Assembly: GCF_000203815.1 (NCBI RefSeq)
Contig: NW_004457729.1
Location: forward strand, 2,356,674 to 2,420,673
Reading direction: 5' to 3'
DNA: 64,000 nt
Source of the DNA: Cavenderia fasciculata
Taxonomy: Eukaryota; Evosea; Eumycetozoa; Acytosteliales; Cavenderiaceae
Both the position numbers and the translations under genes were made by a program. The notes below the pieces were generated by a model. It was not told where the DNA came from. It was given only the letters and a program-made list of their open reading frames with translations, and made no database searches. Positions 1 through 13,769 of the stretch are shown in pieces (position 1 is the stretch's first letter; every line of letters starts with the position of its first letter).

Positions 1-319
1 TAAACAAAAATAAATTAAAAAAAAAAAAAAAAAAGAAAACTTTTCTTTTCGCAATTTCGATCATTGAAAAAAATCTACACCGCACAGCCACTTGTGTGGC
101 TTTTTTTTGTTATTGTAAAAAAAAAAATTTTGTTGATTTTTTTTTCAGCACTCTTGCTGATCATCACTTTGATTTTTTGAATGAGGCTCACTTTATTATC
201 CTCATCTTTTGTTGTTTTATCTACATTTTTAATATTTATTAAATCACTATACCTCCTCCCTCTTCCTCCTTTTTTGTTGTAACATAGATCATTTCACCCC
301 AATAAACAAATATTAAAAG
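1..319. other. Upstream region of Arp3
   Basis: No gene is seen. The stretch is AT-rich with long A and T runs, as in dictyostelid promoters. It holds a small hairpin at 86-101 (6-bp stem AGCCAC/GTGGCT, 4-base loop) followed directly by eight T residues, which could be the end of an RNA gene that starts outside the window or could be chance. The immediate leader of Arp3 ends in an A-rich stretch, usual for this group. Confidence 0.5.
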
Positions 320-1919
320 ATGAGTCTTTCTGGATTACCTGCTGTAGTTATCGATAATGGTACAGGGTAATTATCAATCAATCAATCAAACAGAGAGATA
401 TATAGAGAGAGAGTTAAAAGTAATAGTAATCACAGTAGTAGTAGTAGAGTAGTAGTTAGTAGTAGATATATAGACAGCACTATATATATATATAAGATAG
501 ATACATACAGATATGATAAAAAAGAGATATCATACCACTACGATATATGATTACTTTTACCTTGGTTTCTCTCTTTCTCTCTCTTTCCTCCTTATCATTT
601 TATCTAATCATCTTTTACTTTTCTTTAATTTACATTTTTAGTTATACAAAGATGGGTTATGCTGGTAACGATGATCCAAGCTTTATTATCCCATCAACCA
701 TTGCCACTCATGAATCAAAGGGAAAGCAAACTGCTGCCTCTATGAAAAAGGGTGTTGAAGATTTGGACTTTTTCATTGGTGATGAAGCCAAGGCCAACGA
801 AAAGACCTACGACATTAACAACCCAATTCGTCATGGTCAAATCCAAAACTGGACTCATATGGAACAATATTGGGAACACTGTATCTTTAAATATTTACGT
901 TGTGAACCAGAAGATCATTATTTCCTTTTGGTATGATAGATATATATAATTTATATATATTTCCTATTTCTCTAATTTATTTATTTTCTACTCTTTAGAC
1001 TGAACCACCTCTTAATGCACCAGAAAATCGTGAATTCACAGCTGAGATTATGTTTGAAACTTTCAATGTCCCAGGTTTATATATTGCAGTTCAAGCCGTA
1101 TTGGCCCTTGCCGCTTCATGGACATCAAAGAATGTAACTGAAAGAACCTTGACTGGTACAGTCGTCGATTCTGGTGATGGTGTTACTCACATTATTCCAG
1201 TGTCTGAAGGTTACGTCATTGGTAGCTCAATCAAGCACATCCCAATCGCCGGTAGAGATATCACTGGTTTTGTTCAACAAATCATGAGAGAACGTGAACC
1301 AACCATCCCACCAGCCGAATCACTCGAGATTGCCAAGCGTGTCAAGGAGCAATACTCGTACGTATGCCCAGATCTCGTCAAAGAGTTCACCAAATACGAT
1401 AGTGATCCAAGCAAGTGGTTCAAGACCATCAACACTCAAGATGCCGTCAGCAAGAGACCATACAGCTACGATGTTGGTTACGAACGTTTCCTCGGCCCAG
1501 AAATCTTCTTTAACCCAGAGATTATCTCGTCTGACTTTTTGACCCCACTCCCAAAGGTCGTCGACGACACTGTCCAATCGTGCCCAATCGATTGTCGTAG
1601 AGGTCTCTACAAGAACATCGTCTTGTCTGGTGGTTCCACCATGTTTAAGGACTTTGGCAAGCGTTTGCAACGTGACATTAAGCGTTCTGTCGACTACCGT
1701 ATCAAGCGTTCCGAAGAACTCTCTGGCGGTAAGCTCAAGGCTGTCCCACTCGAAGTCAACGTCATCTCTCACAACATGCAACGTTATGCTGTCTGGTTTG
1801 GTGGTTCTATGCTTGCCTCGACCCCAGAATTCTACAATGTCTGTCACACCAAGGCCAAATACGACGAAATCGGTCCATCCATCTGTCGTTATAATCCAGT
1901 TTTCGGAACCATGGGTTAA
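320..1919 (+). CDS. arpC: Actin-related protein 3 (Arp2/3 complex)
   Basis: Exons 320-366, 642-930 and 999-1919 join in frame to 418 aa, the usual length of Arp3. Arp3 is one of the two actin-like subunits of the Arp2/3 complex and forms the pointed-end template that nucleates branched actin filaments at the cell cortex and during phagocytosis. Seen in the sequence: the N-terminal nucleotide-binding segment [14 protein letters not shown], split by intron 1 within the Gly codon; [12 protein letters not shown] at the start of exon 3; the phosphate-2 loop [14 protein letters not shown]; and the C-terminal actin fold with [15 protein letters not shown] and [11 protein letters not shown]. The start is the only ATG giving the conserved N terminus. 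Exon 3 uses many C-ending codons, consistent with strong expression. Identification is very sure; the symbol follows Dictyostelium usage and is less certain than the product. Confidence 0.97.
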
Positions 1920-2361
1920 AAATGGTCAATCTTCAAAAAGAAAAAGGAAACACTTGGAAAACAAGAGAACAAAAAAGTTTGTGCTTTGAAAAAAGTAGGA
2001 AAAAAAAAAACAAAAAACACCATGTTATCATTATATATAAAATATCATTATTTATTTCAAAACAACAAAAATAATAAAAAAAAGGTTCATAAATATTATA
2101 TTTGTGAACTAATTTAATTGTATTCAAAAACAAAAAAAATAAGATATACTTTATTATTACCCAATCATTGGCTGTTGGTGGTTCTAAATTAAAAGATTTT
2201 TTTGAATTAATACATTTTGTTTTTTTTTTTAATCACATGATTAAAACAAGTAGTAGATCTAATCAATTGATTCGATAAAGTGTAAACTAGGAGATAGATA
2301 GAAAGATAGATAGATAGATTTATCACAAACAACAACAATACAATATAGATTTAGTAGAGGA
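1920..2361. other. Intergenic, Arp3 to kinase gene
   Basis: About 440 AT-rich bases. The first part is A-rich 3' UTR-like sequence of Arp3. No ORF with coding character and no RNA gene was seen. A GATA-type microsatellite lies near 2295-2320, just upstream of the next gene. Confidence 0.6.
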
Positions 2362-4807
2362 ATGATATCTATAAATAAATCACAACAACAATTCAATCTT
2401 GATCACAATCATCATTCATTTCAAACAAACATCATTGTAGATAAACCTTATAGTTGCAAGTTTTGTCATATCAATGATCCTTTAATTCATATTCCTTCAT
2501 TAGTTTCAACTTGTACAAGTATGTAAGAGGATAATAAAAAGAGAGGAGATCAAGACGCTTGTTAAACTAAATACTTATTAATTTTTTCTAAATTTAGAAT
2601 GCAATATAGTAGTTCATAATAAATGTATAACATTAAAAGAACATTTTCAAAATCAATGTAAAAATAATAATAATAATAATAATAATAGTAGTAACAATAG
2701 TAATAATAATACTAGTGGAGGTCAAAAAATAAGTAGATCAAATTCAATAACATGTTTATTTAAAAAGTTATTTTTCTCTAAACAATCACCAAAAAGTTTG
2801 TATATTACAACAACAAAATATTTTTATATATTTATTCATTCTCTTTTCTTTTTATTTATTTTTAGAACAATTTATAAAATTTGGATTAGATATTACATCA
2901 ACATCATCGTTACCATTAACTTTGGATAATTTAATTCAATGGATAAAATTATTAAGATTTGATAATGATAGAAATATTAAAATATTAAAAAATTATGATA
3001 TTTTTGAGTAAGCCAAAAAAACTATATAATAATACAATTCTATTCTCTCTCTTTTATATTAATATTTTCTTTTTATTTAGTAATATTAAAATTAATCAAG
3101 AAATATTTGATTATTTAATTGGTATTTTACAATCTGGATCGAAATATCATGATTGTTTATCAGATTTTGAAAATATTGCCAATATTCAAAATGAACAATT
3201 TATATCCCTAACATTACTCTATAGAATCATGTTTAATTGGGAGAATACAATCTATTTTAATGATTTGGATGTTGTCAATTTTCTATCAGATCTCTATAAA
3301 GAATATTTGGCAACTTTAAATTCATCATACGATCCAAATACTCATCAATTATCTTTAAAATTATTAACCATTTTATTATTATTATTTGAAAATCGTAAGT
3401 AGAATAGAAATATTTATTTATTTATTCTTTAATTTTAATTTTCTTTTTATTTTCTTTTTAGAAACCTATTTAGTATTATCATTTAATTCAAGTTTAATTG
3501 AAACATTTATAAACCTAAGTAATCATAAAAATTTATTAAAAGAATCATGGACAGAACAAGAAGAAAATGTATTGGGAAGAGTGATTGTACTTCTTGGTCA
3601 ATATTATCATCAAGAACCATTCCATAGCGCAATTGAAAAACATCCAGAATGGATCGATCTAATTATAAACTATTCAACCAAGAACCAAATTTGTCTTGTA
3701 CACAAAGAGTTGCAGCCATCAGATATTCAACTTGGACCATTCATTTACGAATCACCACTTTGTGTCGTTTACAAGGGTAGTTGTACAGGACAAGAGGATA
3801 CTGTTGCCATTAAACAATTGTCGGTAGAGAGCCTTGGTTTTGAATGGCCACTCTTTTTCAAGGAAACTACCATCATTTGTCTCAGTCAACATCCACTTGT
3901 CATTAAATGTCTTGGTGCTCATACTCTCCAAACAGAAAAACCATTTATTGTCACAGAATTGTGTAGTCGTGGAAATATAATCCAAGCACTCAATAGTTTT
4001 GGATCGGAACCACCCTTTGAATTGGTAGTCAATATGGCTGTAGAAGCCTCTCGCGCAATGAATTACCTACATTCCAAAGGTATAACACATCGTGATGTTA
4101 AACCTGCAAATTTCCTAGTCAAAGATTGTTATAGTGTAAAATTAATAGATTTTGGTACTTCAAAAGTTTTAGATCAAAATTTAAAAATGACGGTAATTGG
4201 TACTCCTGTTTATATGTAAGAAAAAACAAAAAAAAAACAAAAAAAAGATATATTTATTTATTTATTTAAATTATTTATTTTTATTAGGGCAGAAGAAGTA
4301 GTAAAAGGTCAATCATATGAAAATTCAGCAGATATTTATTCATTTGGTATAATGTTGTGGGAAATGTTTACAAGAAAGATACCATTTGAAGGAATGAATG
4401 AATTTGAACGTATCAATTTTGTTTTAAAGGGAGGTAGACCAACAATACCAGACACTGTTCCAATCAAATTGGCCAATTTAATTAGACAATGTTGGGATTC
4501 TAATCCAAGCGCTAGACCAACATTTAAACAAATTATAGATTGTTTGGTTTCAATTGTAGATCCAGTCACAAAGAGATCCATTGTAAACATTCATCAAAGA
4601 ATGAATACTGCAACACTTTCAAATGTATTTAAATACCTAGACACTGAATCACTTTTAAATTGTAGCAGAGTATCTAGACAATGGAAAAGATCAGTCTATG
4701 AAAGTATTTGTTCCAATTTCAAAGAGTATGAAAATATTTATTGGTCTCCAAAAAGGAAATCACTTTGTCCAATTGAACAAAATTTAAAATCAAATAAAAA
4801 GTATTAG
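2362..4807 (+). CDS. C1 domain / TKL-like kinase / F-box protein
   Basis: Six exons (2362-2518, 2598-2795, 2866-3007, 3081-3394, 3462-4215, 4288-4807) give 694 aa. Residues 18-73 fit a C1 (diacylglycerol/phorbol-type) zinc module: His18, then C32-x2-C35, C51-x2-C54, His59, C62 and C73. An Asn-rich stretch follows. A kinase domain runs from about 355 to 600: the Gly-rich loop is degenerate (GPFIYESPLCVVYKG), but the VAIK lysine (about 387), HRDVKPANFL, DFGTSK and DIYSFGIMLWEM are all present, so activity is plausible and the family looks tyrosine-kinase-like. The APE motif reads AEE. Residues about 630-665 look like an F-box (LSNVFKYLDTESLLNCSRVS). Membrane-lipid recruitment plus substrate delivery to an SCF ligase is an inference from domains. 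I do not know an exact orthologue. Confidence 0.85.
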
Positions 4808-4897
4808 TAGTAGAAGATATATATTTATAATATTTATATTTATATTTATTTATTTATTTATTTATATTTAATTTAATTTTGTTTTTACCTTTTTTGA

Positions 4898-7800
4898 TTA
4901 ATGATGAATTTGTTGTTTTTGTTGAAATAAAACGTTAAGAGAAGCCAATAAAGTAGCAATAGACCAAGCTTGAGCATCACAACCATCACGACAGTGGGCA
5001 CCATCACGGTTGGTCAACTCTGGAAGAGAAAAGTAAGATGATTGAAGAATATAGGATTTGTGACGTTGGAGGAATGATTCAACCAAATGGGTCATGGATA
5101 TGAGGGATGAAGATGGGGATATAATTAGAGGAGATGGGATGGGGGATGGAGATAGTGATTGGTTGGGAGTGGATGGGTAGAGATGGTTAAACTTTACAAG
5201 AGACTCGAGGAAGAAACCATAGAGCCATAGCCATTCTGGTCCGTTGTGATAGTTGAATCCCTTGGCAGTTGGACGATAGTCATTATCCAACGAGTTGTTA
5301 TAGTTGGCGTGATAGTCTGTATCGTTTGGATCAAGTGTACGTACTCCAAGTGGTCCGATAAGCGATTGCTTTGTAATGTCTAGTGTACGCAATACATAGT
5401 CTCTGGTAAAGAGCTCTGGTGCAAATGCCATAGCAACCAATTGATTTGGACGGAATTGATAGTCGGAATAAGAGTTCTTTGAGCCAACAGTATCCTTGTA
5501 GATATAACGGCGACGTACAAATGACGAGTTGATATTATACTTTTTATCGTCAGATGACGATGGGATATAGTATTGCTTTTCAAAGTTGGCCTTGATAGTA
5601 TCTGCCCATTGAGAATAGGTCCACTCGATCTTTTCGTCGGCTCCCAACTTGACACTGGCATACTTGAATTGGCCCGTCTTGTTGATGGCTGCGAGCCACT
5701 TGGCAGTGACATAGACCATGGCGGTGATTTCAATAGGTGCACCGTCTCTTGGGGTGGCGGGGTCACCATAGTTTCTTGCTTTGGTCGACTCTCCCATCTT
5801 GTCCATCCATGTTCCACAGTTGTACAGGTTTCCACCATAGAGGAATCCAGTGGCTGGATTAATGTCAATATCTACATTGAATCCCTCGTCCTTCATACGA
5901 TCGTCAATCTCACGACCAGCATGTGGTTCTCTAAAGTGAATACCACGGGCATGTGATTGCATAATCTCGTGTAAAATGTCGTGTACTGTAGAGTAGGGGG
6001 AGGACTGGTCGTTGGGGAAGATACGGAACACGCGATAGTTGAGCATGTCGTTGGCACGTACCTCACCGCCCATCTCACAATAGTCTTGGACACTCTTGAT
6101 CCACCACCAGACACTGTCTCTAGAGTTGTAACGTGGACGTGTACCACTGTCTAGTAGATTGGGAATGAGACCGAATCGCAAGCTCGAAGCAAATCCAATG
6201 ATCAGTTGCTTGGCCTCGTCTAGTCGACCGGTTGTCAACATGAGCCCACGTAAAGAGATGAATGTATCTCTTCCCCATGCACGCATATAGCCAGCGCAAA
6301 AGTGTGGTAATCCTGCAGCCATTGATGCATTTCCATCAGGTCCAAATGGATCAGTTACCTCTGGATGGTGAGCAATCAATGGTGTGACTGTACCATAAAA
6401 CTCGAGTGACGACAATGCCAAAGCACGAACAAACCATGAACTTTCACGACTATTGACAAATGGTGACATCAGAGTGATTGCCTTGTCCACAGCGGCACGA
6501 TAGGCAATAGTAACGACTTGATGAAAGTATTTGGGGATAAAGTGTCTTGGTAAACGTTTGACAAGTACGAAACAATCAGCCAACCATTTGGCAATACCTT
6601 GGAGATTGTTACGACCACTCACCAAAAGACGTTGAACGATATAATCCATTGCCCAATCACCTTCTCTAATATTATTGCATAGAGGGTGACCAAGATCATT
6701 CCATTCAGATACTTGGTTTAGAATAGTGGCAAATCCTTGCAAACCACAATAGGGAAGGAATCCAAAGTTGGCTACATTGTATCCACCACCTCCAACTGCC
6801 TTTTCCTCATCATGATGTCTGAAAATAAGAATATTCAAATCAATCAATGATACCTTTTCAAGAGTTTGTTCCAATTTCTTTCTTTCCTCCAAAACTCCAT
6901 TCAATTGATTAATTGCTTGATTACATTCTTTTGGTATTTCTCCTCTAAATAATAATATTGATCCTGGTGGGAATTCTTTTAATCTAAAAATAAAAAATAA
7001 ATAAACAGAAGAATATTGTATTGTTGACTTCCTTTACATACTTTAGATGAAGATTATGATGTAAATTATATTCAGATTCAACATAACAATATTTTTCATA
7101 AACTCTATCGCCATATCTAGTATCAACATCTAAATGAACTCCAGTCAAATAATTTTGATCTCTATTCCAATGATCTTGATATGAATTTGTTATATTTGCT
7201 CCACAAATAAATTCTGTTAATTTACTATAAAATAAAATAAAAAGAAAGATAAATTAATTTAAAAGTAATAGAATATATTAATATTAATAATTCTTTTCTA
7301 CTTACCAAGGAATTTGAATTACATCTGGTAATTTAATATCTTCTGGTTTTTGTTCTGAAAAACATGTATGAGCAAGTAAAAATATTGATTTGTTTAATGA
7401 TGGAGAAAATCTTTGTACCAATATTACATTATGTTCTTGATGAATATGAACTTCTGTATATCTAAATTGAAAATAAAAAATAGTTAATATACACTTTCTT
7501 TTTTTTGTTTTTTGTTTTTTTTGTACTTACTTATTATTTGATAATTCAAGATGTAAATTATTTAATAAAGATTTTAAAGGTTGAATACCATTATTAATAT
7601 CATTTTGAACTTGGTAGATACGTTTTTCATTGACCAAATCAATTGTATGAGGATAGATTTCATCATAACCACGAGTACTACCAATAGCAGATACGGTCAT
7701 TGCTACAATGGCAGCATTTGGTAGGGTATCCTTGATGGTACGCTTTTGAGCAGGTGTTTGATTGTCATGGGTACAATCCATAAAGAGAGCTGGTGGAAGG

Positions 7801-9995
7801 GTTGGTTTGAGTGACTTTACACCAATTTGATTGTTGGTAAAGTTGATGGCATTGTTATCGTTGCTCGATGGTGGAATACTCTCAAATGAACAGATTGGAC
7901 GACCACCATAACGATGACAAACTCTTCCCAACTCACTACTGTCATGTGCAACCATTGCTTCTCTAATGAGTGAGTTGATACCAAGACGTTTGACAAATAC
8001 AGAGTCGGCGTCTTCAGAGCCTGTAAAGAGCTCGCATGTCACATAGATGGATGGACGAACTGCACGGGCAATGTCTAAAAGATATTGGGCAACGTGGATT
8101 GGAGTAGAGTGACAATTGTCAATACGAATGGCGTGGAAAATAGATGCCATGCGTTCAGTGTATTGACGCATGTGATCCCAGAGCCAAGGGTTGTCGGCTG
8201 GAGCACTACCATAACGCATCTTGACACAGTCACCCCAAATGATAACATCACGTCTCAAATAGGCTTTACTATCCTTGCTGGCAAAATCAATGGCTGGGTT
8301 GTAATTGAAAATCCATCCATTGTTGGCAAGATGTAGCTTGCGTTGGCTGCCATCGGCTTGACGGTGATCGACCTTTGTAAAGTACGAGTCGATGAGTGGG
8401 TGGCGTGTCGACACCTCGCCAAGCTTGGGTCCGTGGGGAGCAATACGCTCGTATTTGATACGTTCAGTGATGTTTTGTACAATGGCTGCTAGATCGGTAT
8501 CATACTCGCGGTAGAGCGTGAGGTTGACGAGACGCAAATAGTCTTCATACTTTTGCTTCTTTTCAATGAGTGTGAGAGGTTTAAACGAGGCAGTGTTGTT
8601 GAGCAACTGGAAGGTGTGGTTGAGGTCAATGTGCATCGAGTAACGGTCGTAGGTGGGGTCGCGCACCATACCCTTTTTAAAGATATTGTCCACCAAGTAG
8701 GCCGACTCGTTCATGTTCTTTGGCGACATGGGTAGATACGGTGAGGCGGGTGGTTGGTTGGGATCGACGGGTGGCACCGATGCGGGGTATGCCGACGAGA
8801 AGATATCCAACTCCTTTTCAATATCGAGGACGTAGAACTCCCACAACTTGAGTGGTGCAATCACATGATCCTTGATCTTGGCGACGAGCAACTCCAACTC
8901 TTCTGCACTCTCGACATGCATGCCGACATTCTTTTCACTAAACTCCATAAAGGCGTCGTCGAGTGTGATGGCAGCTTTGAGGTGTGGCGAGTTGTCAATG
9001 TTGTAGCCAGCCTCTGGGTGGTCCTTGAGCCAATGGCTGTTGTTGGCAGTATGGTTCCACACGAGGTCGATCATACTGAGTATGTTGTACTTGGTTTCAC
9101 TGAGCTTGATAATGTCGGTCAGTGCCTTGGAGCGGTCCGCGTCCGACGATGCATTGGGACTGATCGACTTGGCAATATTGAGTTGGTCGTAGAGACTGTA
9201 GCACGATCCCGACTGACCCAACTCTTGGACCGGTGTGTAATGGATCATATTGTATCCCAACGACGATGCATACTTGATATGCGACTCCCATTGGTCAATA
9301 GCACCCATACACTTGGTCAACACGGTCTGCATCACAATACCATCACCACTCACCTCTTTGGCGTTGATCAAAAGCGTAGTGTTGATTTGGAATGTACCAA
9401 TAGTACCCTTCTTGACAGTCTTACCCATTCTATCAGTCCATTCAACATAATAATCAAAACATCCATATCTTTCAATCTTCTTTTCAAATATTAAATCATT
9501 ATTACCATAATATTCATGTTTAATATTTCTAAAAAAAAAAGAAACAAAAAATAGATAGATAGATATATAAATATATTAGATATATTATATATATTATATT
9601 TATATTACATACCCAGTTTGGAATGGAGCAAATTGATCACGTTTAAAGGTGTCAGTTGGGTTATTGGGATAGTTGGAATAGATGATAGGGTTAGAGGCAG
9701 CTACTTCGAGACCACTTGGGATGATGATACGTAACACACCCAATTCATCCAACACCATTCCTTTGGCAGAAAAGGGTGGTTCAGAACCATTTCCAGTCAA
9801 TGTTATAGAATAAATCTGCTGATTAGCAGACAATGACTGTTGCTGTTGCTGAGATTCATTATTATTGTTGATATTTAAACTCTTCATACTATTATTGACA
9901 TTATTATTGTTATTGCTATTACTATTATTATTATTACTTTTAGTATTACTACTACTACTATTATTATTCTTGTTTAAGAGATCAGGTTCAATCAT
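4898..9995 (-). CDS. agl: Glycogen debranching enzyme
   Basis: Five exons read leftwards: 9995-9613, 9528-7531, 7461-7306, 7224-7042, 6983-4898; total 1601 aa, near the roughly 1500-aa norm plus an Asn/Gln-rich N terminus. The bifunctional enzyme shifts maltotriosyl units (4-alpha-glucanotransferase, N-terminal half) and hydrolyses the remaining alpha-1,6 glucose (GH133, C-terminal half) during cytosolic glycogen breakdown. Seen: transferase motifs LVWNHTANNS, RIDNCHSTP (with the nucleophilic Asp) and DCTHDNQTPAQKRT in exon 2; glucosidase motifs AWGRDTFISLRG, INPATGFLYGG and GFNYHNGPEWLWLYGFFLES in exon 5. The first ATG at 9995 lies before an Asn/Ser-rich stretch encoded by AAT repeats. It is divergent from the Apc5 gene. 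Family membership is very sure; small shifts in splice sites are possible. Confidence 0.96.
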
Positions 9996-10590
9996 GATTG
10001 ATTAAATGAATGTACTGATCTTTGTTGAATTTAATTTTCCTTGCGAAATTTAATTTATATTTTTTTTTTTTTTTAATCAAAAGTTGTCCTTGCGATGTTC
10101 ACAAAAAACAAAGAAATAGAGAACAAGCAGCTGATGATAATTATTATGTGCGGGTGGTTAGACCTTCTTCCTCTTTGCTCTTCAATTAATTACAAAATTA
10201 TAATTTATTATTAAAAATAAAAGATACAATAATAATAATAATATGAAATATAGTTGTGTAGAAGGAGAGAATAATGCAATGTGGAGAAGGAGGAGTAGGA
10301 GGTAGGAGTAGTGGATATTACACAAAAAATAAATAAATAAATATTTAATTGGGATAATTGTGTTTGAAGTGTGTGAAGAGAATGAAAATATGATTGATTG
10401 GTTTAATGTGCTTGGGGAGTAAAACCAATCAATCTCTGAGGTCAAATTCAATTTCATTCATCTTTGCTTCCTTTTTTGGGGGTTTGGCAAATTATAATGA
10501 TATTAAAAAACCTAAAGGTTCACTTTTGCAAAGAGCTCATTAAACCAACTAGGAAGTAGTTCGAGTTGTTGTTGTTGTTTGAAAGACGAA
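9996..10590. other. Divergent promoter region, agl and Apc5
   Basis: About 595 bases between two genes read away from each other. It contains T runs near 10060, AT-rich trinucleotide stretches and scattered GGAGG words near 10270-10310, but no convincing ORF on either strand. Both genes must take their promoters from here. Confidence 0.6.
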
Positions 10591-13400
10591 ATGATGATGA
10601 TGATGGACAATATACAACCTGTAAATAGAATCACACCTCACAAGTTATGCTTGTGTTCTTTGATTGAATATTATCTCTACTCTGATACAATCACATTTCA
10701 TCAAAGGAGATCTTTATCACTTGTATTAATTAAACATATCAAAGTATGTATATGACATGTCTAAAAGACTAGAGAAATAACATAATACCGACCGATATAC
10801 TAATCCTATGATATGATGATATTATTTAGAGATCATCAAACTATTCAGATCCAACACTTAGAGAGTTTATTGAAACTGATTTAAAACAAAGGTTATCTGA
10901 TCACTTTATAAACAATGAATTCATTGAAAAGGTATGTTGTTGTTGTTTGTTGTTGTATAGTTGTATTCTTTACTAAATTATTTTGTTTTAGATAACATTT
11001 AAAAGTATTGATGATGTTCATCAATTTATAACTGATTTGAATCAATTATTTGTAAAAGAAGAGGAAGAAGAGGAGGACAGTGATGATGAAGAACCAAATA
11101 ATAACCATCAAAAGTATTTGGAACCAAATAGTATATTGGGATCATTTGTACAAAAGATCATATTGAATTATAATCAAACCATGTTTGATGGTTTGGCTGA
11201 TGTATATCATGAAACTAGATCTTATATTCAAGAATATAATCGAGATGAAGAGGATATTGATTACGACAATAGAGATATATCTCTATCTTCTACTCATGGT
11301 ATATTAACAAAATCAACCTTTTTATCACCATTTGATGAAGAAAGATTTATTTGTGAAGAAATCATTAGAGTTAATCGTATGTAGATATCTATAATAACAA
11401 ATATTATCCTTTATTCTTTTTACTTATATAATATATCTCTCTCTCTCTTTTTAGATTTAATTGGAAAAGAGAATCCAATTATAATTAAACAAAGAATTGA
11501 AGAATTGAGAAGATTATTACCAGATGCAAACAAAAGTATTTATCTTGGTTTTTTAAATTGTCTCTATCATATGGAATTTGATGGAGCATTGGAGGAATTA
11601 CATAGATATTTTGATTATTGTAATAGTGGTAGTAGAGGAGTTGGTGGAGGTGATAATCTAAACACTCTACTTCCATACGCAGTGCTTAATCTCTCGAAAC
11701 TTCATTTTCAATTTGGACATTATGAAGAGGCTTACATGTCTCTTCAAGAAACGATTAGAATTGCACAAGAACGAAGTGATCATTCTTGCTTGGCATTGGC
11801 ACTCAATCTTTTAAACAAACTTTTGGAACCATCCGTCCTACAAACCATCGACAATAGTGATCTACTTCAATCACTTTTAGATTCTCAAAGTCAACTTGAA
11901 GTTTTACAAAGTAGTACAAAAAAATCTGAACAATTAGAAATGACCTCTCTTTCATCTTTAAATTACATGTCACAATCAAAATTTAATTTAATTAATAATC
12001 AAAATAATCAACAACAAAATATTAATAATTATAATAATAATAATAATAATCAAACTACTACTACTACTATATCAGAATCAACATTTTTTAATAATATATT
12101 TTATCCATTACAAAAAAGTCATCAAATGTCAAGAGATGGTAGCAAGACATTGAACCAAATGAAATCAACTGTTTGGGAGATACTTGGAAACTATGATTTG
12201 GCACAATACTATGCAGAGTTGTCACTTTGTTTTGATAATACTGGTCAATTGGCCAATCTAGTGGTATCAACGCGTTCTAATAATAATAATAATAATAACC
12301 AAACAAATACAACTACTGATACAATGGATGATATTCTTTCATACACCAAGATGGCATTATTGTCATCAAAGAGAGGACATTATCAAGAGGCAGTACAAGC
12401 ACTCAACAATTGTATTGCTAAATTCCCCTTTCATTCACATATTCAAAGCTCGCCACTTTCGTTTGTACTAGTGTCGGTCATCTTTGACCACGCGAGAATG
12501 TCTCGAAACTATACTATTTGCCAACGATCAATTGAAACGCTACTCAGTCTACTCAACAAAAGAGCGCCCCAAGACAACAATGCCGGTGGATGGGACGAGA
12601 TTCTACAAACCAGCGAAAGAATAGCAGAATACTATATCGACATGGATATGCCCGACAGCGCCCACTCTTTTCTCGGTGCGATTATCAAAACAGCGACATT
12701 GTATGGACAAGACCAGTATCTACCATCACTCTACATTTTAAAAGCAACCCTATACTCTAACACTAAACAATCTACATTGACAATGAATCATTGTAATAGT
12801 AGTAGCGATAGTAATAGTGATTGGTTGACAAGTGGCGCTATATCCAATACTCTGAATTCACTTTCGCTTACTGAACCATCATCGCACCATCACCACGTCA
12901 ACCCAACTCTTACATGCAAAGCAAATTTGCTTTTGGTCAACATCTACATACAATCTACCGACTTTAGCAAGGCAATCCAACTCTTGTCTGTCACCATACC
13001 CTTGGTTCTCAAAGATTTAAATCTACTCACCCAATCCTACCTTTTGTTTTCCAAATCTTTGCTTTCATTATTTTTACAACAACAACAGCAATCAAAAGGA
13101 AACAATAACAATAGTAGTAGCAACCAAAAAGAAAGAGAAAAGATTCAATATTATATGGATGTGACAGAAAAGAATGCAATCACACTTACAAATCACAAGA
13201 TACTGGAACAGGTCTATTACCTACAGAGTATCTACTACAATAGAATTGGGGATATTGAAAAAAGGGATCACTATGCAAAACAATTCAAATCATTGTCATT
13301 GTTGCCACTATCATCATCGTCATCATCATCATCATCAACACTGACATTACCAATATGCAACAACACAACAATATCAACTTCACAAAACAACGACGAATAA
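10591..13400 (+). CDS. anapc5: Anaphase-promoting complex subunit 5
   Basis: Exons 10591-10743, 10830-10931, 10992-11376 and 11455-13400 give 861 aa. Apc5 is a TPR scaffold subunit of the APC/C ubiquitin ligase that links the platform (Apc1/Apc4) to the TPR arm. The diagnostic piece is the conserved family box at the start of exon 4: YLGFLNCLYHMEFDGALEEL followed by HRYFDY, then LLPYAVLNLSKLHFQFGHYEEA, typical of Pfam Apc5. TPR-like helices continue to the end (for example MALLSSKRGHYQEAVQALNNC). Several Asn, Gln and Ser runs (AAT/CAA/TCA repeats near 12000, 12280, 13080 and 13320) interrupt the solenoid between helices. The start has five consecutive ATG codons; the first is used here. Apc4 is encoded about 36 kb further on. 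Confidence 0.93.
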
Positions 13401-13769
13401 ACATTGATTTAATGGGCACATTGGTGTGAATGTATGTGATTACATAATAGCAATCACTACACCCCCCATTTTTTTCAATCACTTTTTTTTAACCCCATTA
13501 TAAACTGTTTATTATTGCATATGAATGGCAGCAATCAAATTCATTGTGGTTTTCACCATTTCCACCACCCTTCTTCTCTACCAAAAATAATATGATAATT
13601 ATAATAATATAATAATAATAATAATTTATTATTATTGAATAGATTGTATTTAATCCACCCAGTCAGGAACAGTCTTATTCACATTATATTTATTGTTTAT
13701 CATATCTATCAAGAGTTTTTTTTAATTAAATATCCCTAATATAATATATTATCTATATATATCAAAACA
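13401..13769. other. Intergenic, Apc5 to secreted family
   Basis: About 370 AT-rich bases with AAT repeats near 13590-13630. A TATA-like AT stretch (about 13738-13762) lies just before the next start codon. No gene is seen. Confidence 0.5.

Noticed and set aside
1320-1847. 175-codon minus-strand frame inside Arp3
   Set aside because: Antisense shadow created by C-ending codon bias in a highly conserved exon.
8754-9494. 246-codon plus-strand frame inside the debranching enzyme gene
   Set aside because: It is the antisense of a well-supported exon and shows no family resemblance.
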